In this document: positions 16,125-24,845 of the stretch, one piece after another
How positions within the stretch are numbered: position 1 is the stretch's first letter
Layout of the letters: each line of letters begins with the position of its first letter
Assembly (NCBI GenBank): GCA_964398055.1
Contig: CAYNLK010000027.1
Coordinates: 16,091-80,090 of the forward strand
Reading direction: 5' to 3'
DNA: 64,000 bases
Source: CAYNLK01 sp964398055
GTDB taxonomy: Bacteria > Chloroflexota > Anaerolineae > 4572-78 > J111
The notes under the pieces: generated by a model
The model's database searches: none
The model's input: only the letters and a program-made list of their open reading frames with translations
What the model was told of the DNA's origin: nothing
Translations under genes and position numbers: made by a program

Positions 16125-17126
16125 ATGCTTGGCAAACGGAAACCAGAAGAGTTGAGCGTGGCAGAACTGGAGAAATTGCTGCTGGTCAAGCGGCGAGAGT
16201 CGCGCCTGGAACGGTTCAAACGCCTTGCCGGTGAGGACCGTTCCACCACCGAAGTTCTGCTTAGTGAAGAAATGGTTATGGCTGCACCGGCAGACCTTGC
16301 GGAGCCAGACAAACCGGCCCTCCCTGCGACCGGCTTCCGGGCGGCAACCGTCCAACCGCTGCGGAGATTTGGTCAAAATAAGATCAATAACCAGCCCCAA
16401 AAACGGGGCCGCGCCAAGAAGATTAGAGATGCGCTATTGCTTAGCCTGGAAGTGGTGGCCTTGACCGGGTTGGTAGCTGTGTTGGTGGCCTCTTACTTCA
16501 ACCTGAGGGAATTGAATGATGAGGTAGCCCAGGCCCAGCAAAACGCGCTTGAACTGCAAATACCTCCCACTCCCACCCTAACCCCACCGATTGCCCTGGC
16601 GGTGTTACCCGGCGGACACTCCTCGCCCACGTCACCCGGCGGCGCGGTGCCTGATGTACCGCCGCACCTGCAAAAATGGGTCCAGCCAACCAACGCGTCC
16701 AACTCCCCGGCCCCTAATATCAGGGTTGAACAAAGTTCCAATGCGCCGACGCGTATCGTCATCCCCAAAATCCAGGTCGATGCGCCGATTGTGGGTGACG
16801 TAACCTGGGAAGCATTAAAGCAGGGGGTTGGCCACCTGCCGGGCAGCGCCAACCCCGGTGAACGGGGCAATCTCTACCTGGCTGCCCACAACGACATCTT
16901 TGGCGAAATATTCCGCTATTTAGACCGGCTGGAAGCGGGCGACGAATATTTCATCTATGGCGGCGAGCAGAAGTTTCGCTACGTGGTGAAAGAAAAACGC
17001 ATCATCCAGCCAACCGACGTGGAGGTAATGGCGCCGACCACCGAGCCGGTGGCCACCCTGCAAACCTGTTACCCCTATCTGATTGACACTCATCGGCTGG
17101 TTGTTATCGGCGAATTGGCCGAATAA
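16125..17126 (+). CDS. membrane-anchored sortase (class D/E-like)
   Basis: This 333-residue transpeptidase has a cytoplasmic N-terminal region of about 100 residues. One transmembrane helix (LLLSLEVVALTGLVAVLVAS) follows, then a short coiled coil, a TPTLTP linker and a sortase barrel from about residue 208. The catalytic triad is visible: His255 (LAAHND), Cys315 in the TLQTC motif and Arg324 (DTHRLVV). The family cleaves a sorting motif in secreted proteins and joins them to the wall or to pilins. A strong promoter and GAGGCGG site precede the ATG. No LPxTG-type substrate was recognised in the window. The long basic N-terminus is unusual. Confidence 0.88.
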   Translation: MLGKRKPEELSVAELEKLLLVKRRESRLERFKRLAGEDRSTTEVLLSEEMVMAAPADLAEPDKPALPATGFRAATVQPLRRFGQNKINNQPQKRGRAKKIRDALLLSLEVVALTGLVAVLVASYFNLRELNDEVAQAQQNALELQIPPTPTLTPPIALAVLPGGHSSPTSPGGAVPDVPPHLQKWVQPTNASNSPAPNIRVEQSSNAPTRIVIPKIQVDAPIVGDVTWEALKQGVGHLPGSANPGERGNLYLAAHNDIFGEIFRYLDRLEAGDEYFIYGGEQKFRYVVKEKRIIQPTDVEVMAPTTEPVATLQTCYPYLIDTHRLVVIGELAE

Positions 17127-17182
17127 CTCTCCAATGGTATAATTTCTCTTTAACTAAAATTCTAGCTGGAGACATCCGCCCG

Positions 17183-17455
17183 ATGGCCAAAAGATCACGT
17201 CGCGCCCGCCGCGAAGAAACCCCAAAACAAGCCAGAGTAACCGTTCCCGCCCCGGCCGTAGCCGTTGAAGAAATTACCGAGTTGCGCGTAAAAACTACGG
17301 CATTCGCCCCAAAAGTTGAAGCGTTGCCGGCAAATCAGCGCAAAACCCTGGACTTTGCCCGAGAATATTTTTTCGTTTTCTACGATATGCGGAATGTGGT
17401 GATTATCGGCGTTTTAATGTTTGTGGTGTTGGTAGCTCTCTCTTTTGCCATTTAA
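17183..17455 (+). CDS. small tail-anchored membrane protein, unknown
   Basis: This 90-residue protein has a strongly basic N-terminus (AKRSRRARREETPKQ), a Pro/Ala/Val middle and one C-terminal membrane helix (VVIIGVLMFVVLVALSF). The topology suggests a cytosolic, possibly nucleic-acid- or ribosome-facing N-terminus. I do not recognise a family. It follows the sortase by 56 bases, with a TATAAT-like box between them. Its stop overlaps the convergent Nudix gene by four bases. Confidence 0.65.
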   Translation: MAKRSRRARREETPKQARVTVPAPAVAVEEITELRVKTTAFAPKVEALPANQRKTLDFAREYFFVFYDMRNVVIIGVLMFVVLVALSFAI

Positions 17456-18054
17456 CCCATTTGCAACTGCTGCCAGGCAACTTCGTGGGCAATGGCCCGG
17501 AAAACACCCCAATCCGCAAACTCACCTGTCAGGGAACGCAATTGTCGAGCTACTGCCGGCAATTCTGCCACAGCCACAGCCTGAAATTGAGTAATTGCCT
17601 CTTTGGAATCCATCAGGTGGGGCAAAGCAACAGCGGGGTTGGTTAAGAAAACATACGAGACAAAGGGCAGCGTCAACTCATCCGCGACCAAAGTGTAGGT
17701 TATGACCGCTAAACAGCGGTCAATTTTTGTTTTAAGGCCGGTTTCCTCGGCAAGTTCGCGCCGCATAGCCCGGTGAGGTTTTTCGCCGGCATCCAGCCCG
17801 CCGCTCATCAACCGAAAAACACCCTCGGGATAAAATGATTTGGTGTGCAACCAGATGCGACCCTGCTCATTGGGTACCACCATCACCACTTCACCGCGGC
17901 GCCCCCTATCTTTTATCTTATGGATCATTTCCGCCAGCACCCCGGTTGAACCGGCCAGCTCGATATGCTGTTGGGTAAATGGGCCAAAGCGGCTCTCTAA
18001 TTTCCGCAACAGGTTGTGGTTGTAAACTTGCTCAAAAATTGGATCGGTTATCAC
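17452..18054 (-). CDS. Nudix hydrolase
   Basis: This 200-residue protein contains a complete Nudix box at residues 85-107: G85, E91, R99-E100 and E103-E104-T-G106. The catalytic glutamates for Mg2+ are intact. The family hydrolyses nucleoside diphosphates linked to another moiety. The N-terminal 60 residues and absence of further motifs do not identify the substrate. It is the last gene of a minus-strand series (DUF2207, zinc ribbon, binding lipoprotein, Nudix) and lies 20 bases after the binding-protein stop. Confidence 0.9.
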   Translation of the reverse strand: MITDPIFEQVYNHNLLRKLESRFGPFTQQHIELAGSTGVLAEMIHKIKDRGRRGEVVMVVPNEQGRIWLHTKSFYPEGVFRLMSGGLDAGEKPHRAMRRELAEETGLKTKIDRCLAVITYTLVADELTLPFVSYVFLTNPAVALPHLMDSKEAITQFQAVAVAELPAVARQLRSLTGEFADWGVFRAIAHEVAWQQLQMG

Positions 18055-18074
18055 CTTTCATCCCCTTAATCAGA

Positions 18075-19721
18075 TTACTCCGCGGCGATAGACCAGTCAG
18101 TAATATTCCAAGTAAACGGGGCAAACGGTCCGGGTTGAAGCCCTTGCAAGCGGTTGGCGACTAACAGGTGGTGATTAGGGGCCAACAGAAAATCAACCGG
18201 CCGCTCTTCGGCCAGGATTTGCTGAATATCGCCATAGATTTCGGCCCGTTCTGCCGCATCACAGCCCGGGACGGCAACCGCGGCGTCGAGCAGCCTGTCA
18301 ACTTCAGGATTGTGATACGAGGTAAAATTAAGGCCAATACCGGCAGTGTTTTCAGTGGAATGCCAGTACAAACGCTGATCGGGATCAGGCAGGATAGGCC
18401 AGCCAAAGATAGCCAGGTGGAAATCGTGGGTAAACAGGTCATCGATGACGCTGTCAACCGGCACACTCTCCGCCCGCACCAACAGGCCCACCTGCCGGTA
18501 GTAGCTACTGGCAAGCCAGCCCAGGCGCTGATACAGTTCATTCTGCCCATTCAAACGAATACCCAATTGCAGGCGCTTGTCGTCTGGCTGCAACCAACCG
18601 TCGCCGTTTCGATCCCGCCAACCCACCCGGCTCAGAATTGACCGGGCCGCCTCCGGCTCATAATCCGGCTGCGCCAGCCGATCATTGGCCGCCCAGTGAC
18701 CCGGTAATAACGACCCGGCCAGCAGTTGACCATCCCCGGCCAGAGCTTCCTGCAAAAGAGTCTCCCGATCGAGGGCCAGCAGCAGCGCCTGGCGCAACTC
18801 CGGCGGCAGCGCCTGACCATTTTTGGGGGCAAAGTTGAGGGCCAAATAGATCATCTGCGCCGCCGGATAAGTTATCTCCCGAAAGTCAGGCCTGGCCATG
18901 TCCGCCGGTTGAGCCGATAGCGGACCGAGCAGATCAAACTGCCCTTCGGACAGGGCAATCGGAACCTCATCAGCCCGCAAAAAACGGATCGTAATGTTCT
19001 GCAAAGCCGGGCCTGGCTGCCGATAATTCGGGTTCGGGACCAGGTTGAGGCGACGTTGGTCAACCGGCCACTCGCTGACGATGAAAGGACCGCTGCCGGT
19101 GGGCAGAGTGGCCGTAATTTCTGAACTCGGCAGCAGGGGCAGCAGCCCCAAGTTGGTCACGGCGGCGCAATCGATCTCGGCAAAGGTCAACTTGAGAGTC
19201 TGTTCGTTGGGCGTTTCAAGCTGGCTAAAGGCAGCCAAAGCCGGGTGTTGGGTTGCCCGCAAGCTATCGGCGATGGCCGCGGCGGTCATAGGGGAGCCGT
19301 CACTCCAGGTCAAGTTGGGCGGCAGATGAAAGACAACCTGCCGGCCCGCCGCCATATAGTCCCAACTTTCGGCCAGACCGGGTTGCAGCCGGGCGCTGTG
19401 CGGATCGACCCGCAGCAATGTTTCAAAGAGCAAAGGGGCCAGTTCTCCCACCAGAGGATGGCTGTCGATGAGTGGGTTCAGGCTGTCCGGCTGGCCGACC
19501 AGGCCAAAGAGAACAGCGCCATTCGAGGGAGGTGGAGGAGTGGGTTGGGTGCGACCGAGGGGAGGTTGGTTGGCTGGTTGGGGTAGGGCAGGTACAGCAG
19601 TTTCTTGGGGCAAGGCTGAGGTAGTTGTTGGTGAAGGGGATGGGGTGGTAGTTGGGGTAGTTAATTGGCAGGCGGTCAGAATGAAGACCACGACAAAAAA
19701 ATAGAGAGCGGGTTTCAACAT
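18075..19721 (-). CDS. ABC transporter substrate-binding lipoprotein, SBP_bac_5 (peptide/nickel) family
   Basis: This is a 548-residue extracytoplasmic solute receptor. It has a lipoprotein signal peptide with lipobox LTAC (Cys18) and a Thr/Pro linker. The binding fold follows, with family landmarks ETLLRVDPHSARLQPGLAES, VVFHLPPNLTWSDGSPMTA, LALNFAPKNG and SYHNPEVDRLLD. This family (OppA, DppA, NikA) delivers oligopeptides or other solutes to Dpp/Opp permeases. No permease or ATPase genes adjoin it, so it may feed a transporter encoded elsewhere or act as a sensor. The class is firm; the ligand is unknown. Confidence 0.9.
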   Translation of the reverse strand: MLKPALYFFVVVFILTACQLTTPTTTPSPSPTTTSALPQETAVPALPQPANQPPLGRTQPTPPPPSNGAVLFGLVGQPDSLNPLIDSHPLVGELAPLLFETLLRVDPHSARLQPGLAESWDYMAAGRQVVFHLPPNLTWSDGSPMTAAAIADSLRATQHPALAAFSQLETPNEQTLKLTFAEIDCAAVTNLGLLPLLPSSEITATLPTGSGPFIVSEWPVDQRRLNLVPNPNYRQPGPALQNITIRFLRADEVPIALSEGQFDLLGPLSAQPADMARPDFREITYPAAQMIYLALNFAPKNGQALPPELRQALLLALDRETLLQEALAGDGQLLAGSLLPGHWAANDRLAQPDYEPEAARSILSRVGWRDRNGDGWLQPDDKRLQLGIRLNGQNELYQRLGWLASSYYRQVGLLVRAESVPVDSVIDDLFTHDFHLAIFGWPILPDPDQRLYWHSTENTAGIGLNFTSYHNPEVDRLLDAAVAVPGCDAAERAEIYGDIQQILAEERPVDFLLAPNHHLLVANRLQGLQPGPFAPFTWNITDWSIAAE

Positions 19722-19778
19722 GGATAACGGGTCGCGTGAACGAGTTTACTCCCTGATCAGGATAAGCGCCGGTATAGT

Positions 19779-20297
19779 TTACAGAAAAATCTCGGCGCCG
19801 CAATATTGGCAGGCGATGACCCCTTTGCCCACAAAAGCCTGCTCACCACCGCAGTTGGGGCAGGTGTTGCCGGTCAATTTGGAGGCCTCTTGCGAATAGA
19901 GGGCGCCTTTATCCCAGTTAACGTAGCCGGTGAACAGGCCCAGGCCGACCAGTTTGTAGACGTCGTTTCGAATCTGGTCGGTGCTCACGTTCAATTCAAA
20001 GACCAACTCGCTGATATCAACCTGGCCGCGGGTTTTGACCATATCCAAAATCTTGCGCAGGCGAAGTTGATCGGCTTGAGAGGCTGCTTCGGCTCGTCCC
20101 CGGCTAATCAAAAAGGCGCCGGCGGCCAACAGAGGCAGGGCGACAAATAATGAAATAACCATCCCCAGCACAAAGCCACCGCTGCCGCCGGTTTCGACAT
20201 TCTGCGTGGAAAAAAATGAAACGGCGCTGCAGGCCAGGAACATCACCACGCCGACTACAATCAAAATAACACCGGTTGAACGTCCACTTTTACCCAT
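19779..20297 (-). CDS. membrane protein with winged-helix and zinc-ribbon domains
   Basis: This 172-residue protein has two membrane helices in the first 65 residues. A winged-helix-like stretch follows (LDMVKTRGQVDISELVFELN, then STDQIRNDVYKLVGLGLF). A C-terminal zinc ribbon has CPNCGG and ACQYCG pairs. The order suggests a membrane-tethered sensor or scaffold rather than a classical repressor. Similar small proteins occur in Chloroflexota without known role. It lies 58 bases after the DUF2207 gene on the same strand and may be cotranscribed with it. Confidence 0.7.
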   Translation of the reverse strand: MGKSGRSTGVILIVVGVVMFLACSAVSFFSTQNVETGGSGGFVLGMVISLFVALPLLAAGAFLISRGRAEAASQADQLRLRKILDMVKTRGQVDISELVFELNVSTDQIRNDVYKLVGLGLFTGYVNWDKGALYSQEASKLTGNTCPNCGGEQAFVGKGVIACQYCGAEIFL

Positions 20298-20355
20298 TCA
20301 GCTTACTCCCCACCATCATTTTCTGGTTTTAGTGCACATTGAATAAAATCCAATT

Positions 20356-22257
20356 TTATCCAAAGCCGCGGGAACCACCACCCCCGCCACCGCCACCACC
20401 CCCGCCACCGCTCCAGCCGCCGCCACCTCCGCTGGACTTGGGCGCCGGCTGGCTGGCCAGGGTGGAACTGGCCGAGCTAAGCATACTACCCAGGCTGTCG
20501 CTCATACTGGCCAGCGAGCTACCGATACTGCCACTCATCCCTGCCAGCGAGGGCACCCCCCCTTCCGAGCCGGCCAACGGACCGGGCGGGCCGCCCTGAG
20601 CTGAGCTTTCGGCCGGTCGAGCAGGACCGTAACCGTAGGGATGGTACATCGGCCGAGGCGTCAGCACCGGTCCCCACCAGCTGGGGGCCGGCGCCTCGAT
20701 GGCGCTGAATTTGCTAATGAGCCGGCGCTCCAGGCCAAAGGCCACAGCATAGGGTAGAAACTCCTCAAATTTATTCTTGACCGCCTCCAAATCACCGTGC
20801 TGCTCGATAGTCTCCAGGTAACGCTTGAAGGCCAACCACTTGGCCGCCGTCTCGGCGCCCTGGGCTGTTTTGCGCGGCATATACCGGCCTACAAAGATCA
20901 GGCTAACCATATTAACGACCAGGGCCAGGCCGGGGCAGGCAGCCAGGACTGAGAAGTCGCCCAATAGAACCAACAATAAGAAGGTCAGGCCGATGGAAAC
21001 CACCGCGCCCAAAAATCCTAAACAGCCCCACTTCTGGCGAGTGCTCTCCGGGTTACTGTGGAAAAAGCCCAGCTCGACCACTTGCCGGTAGAGCTGGCTC
21101 TGCAACTCGGGAATGGCCGTGTAAAACTTATTCTGCAAATCCCGCATCCGGCGTTCCTGGCTCTTACCGAATAAACGGGTCAACAACTTCTCTTCATAGG
21201 GATAAATCGCCTTGCCGGCGTCTTGCAGGTGAAAAATGTAATCTCGGCCCGAACCAATCCCTTTCCGGCCCTCTTTCTGCTTTTCTTCCAGCCGCAGTGC
21301 GCCCCGGCGAGCCAGGTCCGTAATGCCGGCGATGATATCTTTTAGCTCGGCTTTTTCGTCGATCAGGGTCCCAACCAGCGCCGCGGGCAGGTCGTCGGGC
21401 GGTTCGCTGATATACTCCGGCACCTCAGCCGTGGGCAAGTCCTGGCCGCGCGTGTACCAGAGCAGGTAAAGCCCCACCGGCCCCCCGACCAGCAGCAGCA
21501 GGCCCAGGCCGCCAAAAATCACCCCGACCACTGGCCCCCAGGTTTGGCGCAAATCAAAGGCCCGCTGCCAATCCGACGGGCTACCCTGGACGATGCCGGG
21601 TGGAAATTGCACCCGAACTTCCAACTCCTTACCGGCAGGGATGCTGTTGGCTTCAAAAATAACGTCCCCGTTGGGACTGTAAGTCTGGCTGGCCGGCGCG
21701 CCGTAGCTGTCGATCAGTAGTTGATCTTGCGGAACGGGCTGTGGTAACCTGACCACCACCCGGGCGCTACGGATGGGGAAGTTGTGATCCGGCGGGATGG
21801 CCTTCCACCAAAGCTGATCGCCCGCCTCGTAGAAGCGCAGCCCACCAATGACCCGGTAGCGTAACACGTAGGTATGCTGGCTATGGCTGGTCGGGGGGAA
21901 GTACCAGTTGATTTCCAGCTCGTTGTTGGCGTTGACAAAGGTGGTAAAGCCATATGGATTCGACGAGCTGGGGGTGTAGGGTCGCTCCACCCCGTCGATG
22001 ATCTCGGCGACGCTGACATCGGTGATCCGCTCCAGCCGGTCCAGGGGAATGGCGGCAAAGCCAAAGCGGAAGGTGCCGCTGGTGAACTCGATTTTCTGAA
22101 TCTCTTCAACCAGCATATCGGAGTTCGACTGGACATTCAAATTGACATCATAGCGGTCCCAGAAGAGGGTTTTATCCTGGGCGATGGCCAGCCTGCCTGC
22201 ACCGGCGACGGCCACAACCAGAGCCAACAATAAACTCAACCATAATTGTCTTTTCAT
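20356..22257 (-). CDS. DUF2207 membrane protein with Gly-rich tail
   Basis: This protein of 633 residues starts at the ATG giving MKRQLWLSLLLAL. A longer in-frame reading upstream would cover the divergent promoter region and is rejected. The order is a signal peptide (cleavage near AIA-QDK), a beta-rich extracytoplasmic DUF2207 domain and a membrane helix near 250. A cytoplasmic-type region beginning AALVGTLIDEKAELKDIIAG follows, then two further helices and a tail of Ser/Gly ending in a long glycine run and RGFG. The Gly-rich end is typical of DUF2207 proteins. Function is unknown in the family. Confidence 0.88.
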   Translation of the reverse strand: MKRQLWLSLLLALVVAVAGAGRLAIAQDKTLFWDRYDVNLNVQSNSDMLVEEIQKIEFTSGTFRFGFAAIPLDRLERITDVSVAEIIDGVERPYTPSSSNPYGFTTFVNANNELEINWYFPPTSHSQHTYVLRYRVIGGLRFYEAGDQLWWKAIPPDHNFPIRSARVVVRLPQPVPQDQLLIDSYGAPASQTYSPNGDVIFEANSIPAGKELEVRVQFPPGIVQGSPSDWQRAFDLRQTWGPVVGVIFGGLGLLLLVGGPVGLYLLWYTRGQDLPTAEVPEYISEPPDDLPAALVGTLIDEKAELKDIIAGITDLARRGALRLEEKQKEGRKGIGSGRDYIFHLQDAGKAIYPYEEKLLTRLFGKSQERRMRDLQNKFYTAIPELQSQLYRQVVELGFFHSNPESTRQKWGCLGFLGAVVSIGLTFLLLVLLGDFSVLAACPGLALVVNMVSLIFVGRYMPRKTAQGAETAAKWLAFKRYLETIEQHGDLEAVKNKFEEFLPYAVAFGLERRLISKFSAIEAPAPSWWGPVLTPRPMYHPYGYGPARPAESSAQGGPPGPLAGSEGGVPSLAGMSGSIGSSLASMSDSLGSMLSSASSTLASQPAPKSSGGGGGWSGGGGGGGGGGGGSRGFG

Positions 22258-22387
22258 AAGCTTTTCTCTAGAATAAAAGTACGCCATAATTTTACACGAA
22301 TTGCTCACCTTTCGCCATCTTGTACCTGACTCATTCAGGGCAACGACTATAATCAACCAGGCTGATGAAGACAAGGAGCGCATCTTT

Positions 22388-22759
22388 ATGACTCCACCCC
22401 CAACCCAGGTGCAGAGTCGCCTGGAAAGTGAGGCCAATATCTGGCTGGTTACCGTTCGGCCGGATGGCCGGCCGCATCTGACGCCGGTCTGGTTTGCCTG
22501 GCACGACGGAAAAGTGTACGCCTGCATTGAGGCGGGCAGCGTCAAGGCTCGCAACATCGGCCAGAACCCGCGCGTGTCGCTGGCGCTGGAGAACGGCTCG
22601 CAGCCGGTCATTGCTGAAGGTACGGCTGTGTTGCTGTCGCCGCCCTGGCCGGAGGCGGTCGCCGCCATCTTCAAAGCCAAGTACGATTGGGACATCACCG
22701 CCGACGGCCAGTACGACACGCTGGTAGAGGTCACGCCGGTGAAATGGTTGAGTTGGTGA
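22388..22759 (+). CDS. PPOX-class split-barrel flavin/F420-binding protein
   Basis: This 123-residue protein has the pyridoxamine-phosphate-oxidase-like split barrel. Core motifs are ANIWLVTVRPDGRPHLTPVW, FAWHDGKVY, KARNIGQNPRVSLAL and a late LVEVTPVKWLSW. The size and TVRPDGRPH motif match the single-domain TIGR03618/F420-dependent group, which binds F420 or FMN and reduces small molecules. The ATG at 22388 follows AAGGAG. It is monocistronic and converges with trpA across a hairpin-forming repeat. Cofactor identity cannot be fixed from sequence alone. Confidence 0.85.
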   Translation: MTPPPTQVQSRLESEANIWLVTVRPDGRPHLTPVWFAWHDGKVYACIEAGSVKARNIGQNPRVSLALENGSQPVIAEGTAVLLSPPWPEAVAAIFKAKYDWDITADGQYDTLVEVTPVKWLSW

Positions 22760-22848
22760 AACGTGGAGCGTGAGGCGTGAAGCGGAGAGCGAAAATTCGC
22801 TTTACGCTCCACGCTCTCCGCTCCTCGCTATACGCCTCATGCTCCACG
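22760..22848. repeat. 7-nt-periodic inverted repeat between the PPOX gene and trpA
   Basis: Units such as GGAGCGT, GAGGCGT and GAAGCGG run forward and return as ACGCTCC, ACGCCTC and GCTCCACG, forming a long imperfect hairpin. The repeat supplies the last codons and stop of trpA. It may act as a bidirectional terminator. Confidence 0.7.
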
Positions 22849-23622
22849 AACCAACGCTGCCCGCAGCTCTACCGCCAACTCCCGCACCCGCTCAACCGAC
22901 TCGCCGGCCCGTTTGACCAGGGCGCTGCCGACGATGACACCATCGGCCAGTTGGCCCACGGCCCGGGCCTGCGCACCGTTGCCAATGCCAAAACCGACCG
23001 CCAGCGGCTTATCTGTCTCGGCTCGGACGCGATTGATGAACTCGGTCAAATCGGGCGGCAAGTCGGTCCGGGCGCCGGTCACGCCGGTCAGCGAGACCAG
23101 GTAGATGAAGCCCTGTGACCGCTCGGCCACGAGCTTGATCCGGTCGGGGGTGCTGGTGGGAGCCAGCAGGTAAACCAGGGCCAGGCCGTGTTGGGCACAG
23201 GCAGTTTCCAACTCCGCCGCCTCCTCCGGGGGCAGGTCCGGCACAATCAGCCCGTCAACGCCAGCTGCGGCGGCGTCGGCGGCAAACTGCGCCAAGCCAT
23301 AGGCCAGCAACGGGTTGACGTACCCCATCAGCAGCGCCGGCGTGTCGACTCTCTGCTGGCGCAACTCCCGCACCATCGCCAGGCAATCTTTAAGGGTGAC
23401 GCCGTTCTCCAACGATTTCTGGGTAGCGGCCTGGATGGTTGGGCCGTCGGCCAGCGGGTCGGAAAAGGGCACGCCTAATTCCAACAAATCAGCCCCCACC
23501 GCGGCCAACGTTTTGATCACCTCCAGGCCAGCCTGGCGGGTGGGATAACCCAGCACGCTGTAAGGCATAAAAGCTGGGCGGTCAGGGGTAAAAGCGTTTT
23601 GAATCCGTTCGATGCCGGTCAT
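22837..23622 (-). CDS. trpA: tryptophan synthase alpha chain
   Basis: This 261-residue TIM-barrel protein cleaves indole-3-glycerol phosphate to indole and G3P in the TrpAB complex. The catalytic residues are present: Glu48 in LLELGVPFSDPLADGPT and Asp59 in the same segment, equivalent to E. coli Glu49 and Asp60. Conserved DGLIVPDLPPEE, FIYLVSLTGVTGAR and the phosphate loop GFGIGNGAQ are intact. It is the last gene of the trp operon. Its final residues (RGA) are encoded by an intergenic hairpin repeat, indicating that the repeat abuts or replaced the original 3' end. Confidence 0.96.
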   Translation of the reverse strand: MTGIERIQNAFTPDRPAFMPYSVLGYPTRQAGLEVIKTLAAVGADLLELGVPFSDPLADGPTIQAATQKSLENGVTLKDCLAMVRELRQQRVDTPALLMGYVNPLLAYGLAQFAADAAAAGVDGLIVPDLPPEEAAELETACAQHGLALVYLLAPTSTPDRIKLVAERSQGFIYLVSLTGVTGARTDLPPDLTEFINRVRAETDKPLAVGFGIGNGAQARAVGQLADGVIVGSALVKRAGESVERVRELAVELRAALVRGA

Positions 23623-23636
23623 TGTGTTCTCCTGTA

Positions 23637-23737
23637 TTTGCGAATGAGCGAATAGCGAATTTGCGAATCTGCGAATGGCGAATGGATCAGTAACAAATAT
23701 CTACCATTCGTTATTCGTTATTCGCCATTCGCTATTC
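23637..23737. repeat. 7-nt-periodic repeat between trpS and trpA
   Basis: Degenerate GCGAAT-containing units (TGCGAAT, AGCGAAT, GGCGAAT) are followed by the inverse ATTCGTT and ATTCGCC units. They can fold into a long hairpin in the trpS-trpA gap. There is no coding content. Confidence 0.75.
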
Positions 23738-24740
23738 ACTTCCGCAAGCCCAAATTCTTCTGTGCCACGTACAGCCGGTTTTCGGCGATGGGCCGAACGC
23801 GGTCGGCGCCCTCTTTGAGCACTTGCTCGATGTAGCCGGGGTCGGCGGCCATGTGCTGGTAGCGCTGCTGGATCGGCGCCAGGGTGGCGATGACCAGCTC
23901 GGCGAGCTGTTTTTTGAGGTGACCGTAGCCTTTACCTTCGAACTCGGCGATGATCTCAACCTCACTCTGGCCGGTGATGGCCTGGTAGATGCTGAGCAGG
24001 TTGTAAAGGCCAGGCTGGTTCTCCCGGTCAAAAGCGATCCGGTTAAGCGAGTCGGTGGTGGCCCGCATAATCGAGCGGCGCAGCACATCGGGCGGATCCA
24101 GCAGGCGCAAGGCGTGACCCTGCTTGTCGCTGCTCTTGCTCATCTTGGCGGTGGGGTCGTCCAGCCCCATCACCCGCGCCCCCACCTTGGGAATGAGGAC
24201 ATCAGGCACCACAAACGTTTCGCCGTAGAGGTTGTTGAAACGGATGGCGATGTCTCGGCTCAACTCGACGTGCTGCTTCTGGTCCTCGCCAACCGGCACG
24301 TAGTGGCTGTCGTACAGCAGAATGTCGGCGGCCATCAGCACCGGGTAATCAAACAGGCCGGTACTAACGCTCTCTTGCTTGGCGCTCTTGTCTTTGAACT
24401 GGGTCATCCGCTCCAGCCAGCCCATCGGCGTAATGCAGTTGAGCAGCCAGGTCAACTCGCTGTGGGCGGTAATGTGGCTTTGGATGAAGATGGCGCAGTC
24501 GTCCAGGCTGAGACCGCAGGCCAGGTAGAGCAGGGCCACCTCCCGGCTTTTGTGGTACAACTCATGCGGGTCTTGCGGCACGGTCAGGGCGTGCAGGTCG
24601 ACAATGCAGAAGACGTTATGATACTTGTGCTGCTCCGCCACCCAATTTTTGATGGCCCCCAGGTAATTGCCGATGTGCAAATTCCCGGAAGGCTGGATGC
24701 CGGAGAAGGTCCGTTTTTTGGGGGGGTGGTTATTGGTCAT
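23736..24740 (-). CDS. trpS: tryptophanyl-tRNA synthetase
   Basis: This is a 334-residue class I aminoacyl-tRNA synthetase. The HIGH-type motif reads HIGN (residues 22-25, after SGIQPSGN). The KMSKS loop AKMSKSSD lies near residue 200. TrpRS-specific segments include YPVLMAADILLYDSHYVPVGEDQ. It charges tRNA-Trp. The ATG at 24740 has an AGGAGCT site; an upstream in-frame start lies within repeat DNA and is rejected. The placement between trpB and trpA inside a T-box-controlled operon is unusual and would make synthetase supply respond to uncharged tRNA-Trp. Confidence 0.96.
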   Translation of the reverse strand: MTNNHPPKKRTFSGIQPSGNLHIGNYLGAIKNWVAEQHKYHNVFCIVDLHALTVPQDPHELYHKSREVALLYLACGLSLDDCAIFIQSHITAHSELTWLLNCITPMGWLERMTQFKDKSAKQESVSTGLFDYPVLMAADILLYDSHYVPVGEDQKQHVELSRDIAIRFNNLYGETFVVPDVLIPKVGARVMGLDDPTAKMSKSSDKQGHALRLLDPPDVLRRSIMRATTDSLNRIAFDRENQPGLYNLLSIYQAITGQSEVEIIAEFEGKGYGHLKKQLAELVIATLAPIQQRYQHMAADPGYIEQVLKEGADRVRPIAENRLYVAQKNLGLRK

Positions 24741-24767
24741 GGTAGCTCCTTTGTTGGTTAAAGAATG

Positions 24768-24845
24768 AAGCGTAAAACGTGAAACGTAATGGCGGTGAGT
24801 GAAAGTTGCCGTGGCCATAAACCCTTACGTTTTACGTCTTACTTT
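24768..24845. repeat. 7-nt-periodic inverted repeat between trpB and trpS
   Basis: CGTAAAACGTGAAACGTAATGG is returned as CCATAAACCC and TTACGTTTTACG, giving a hairpin in the trpB-trpS gap. The same AACGTAA unit recurs at 36369. Confidence 0.7.

Noticed and set aside
20356..22812. An 818-residue reading that extends the DUF2207 protein upstream to 22812
   Set aside because: The extra part runs antisense through the whole PPOX-class gene. The ATG at 22257 starts a typical signal peptide.
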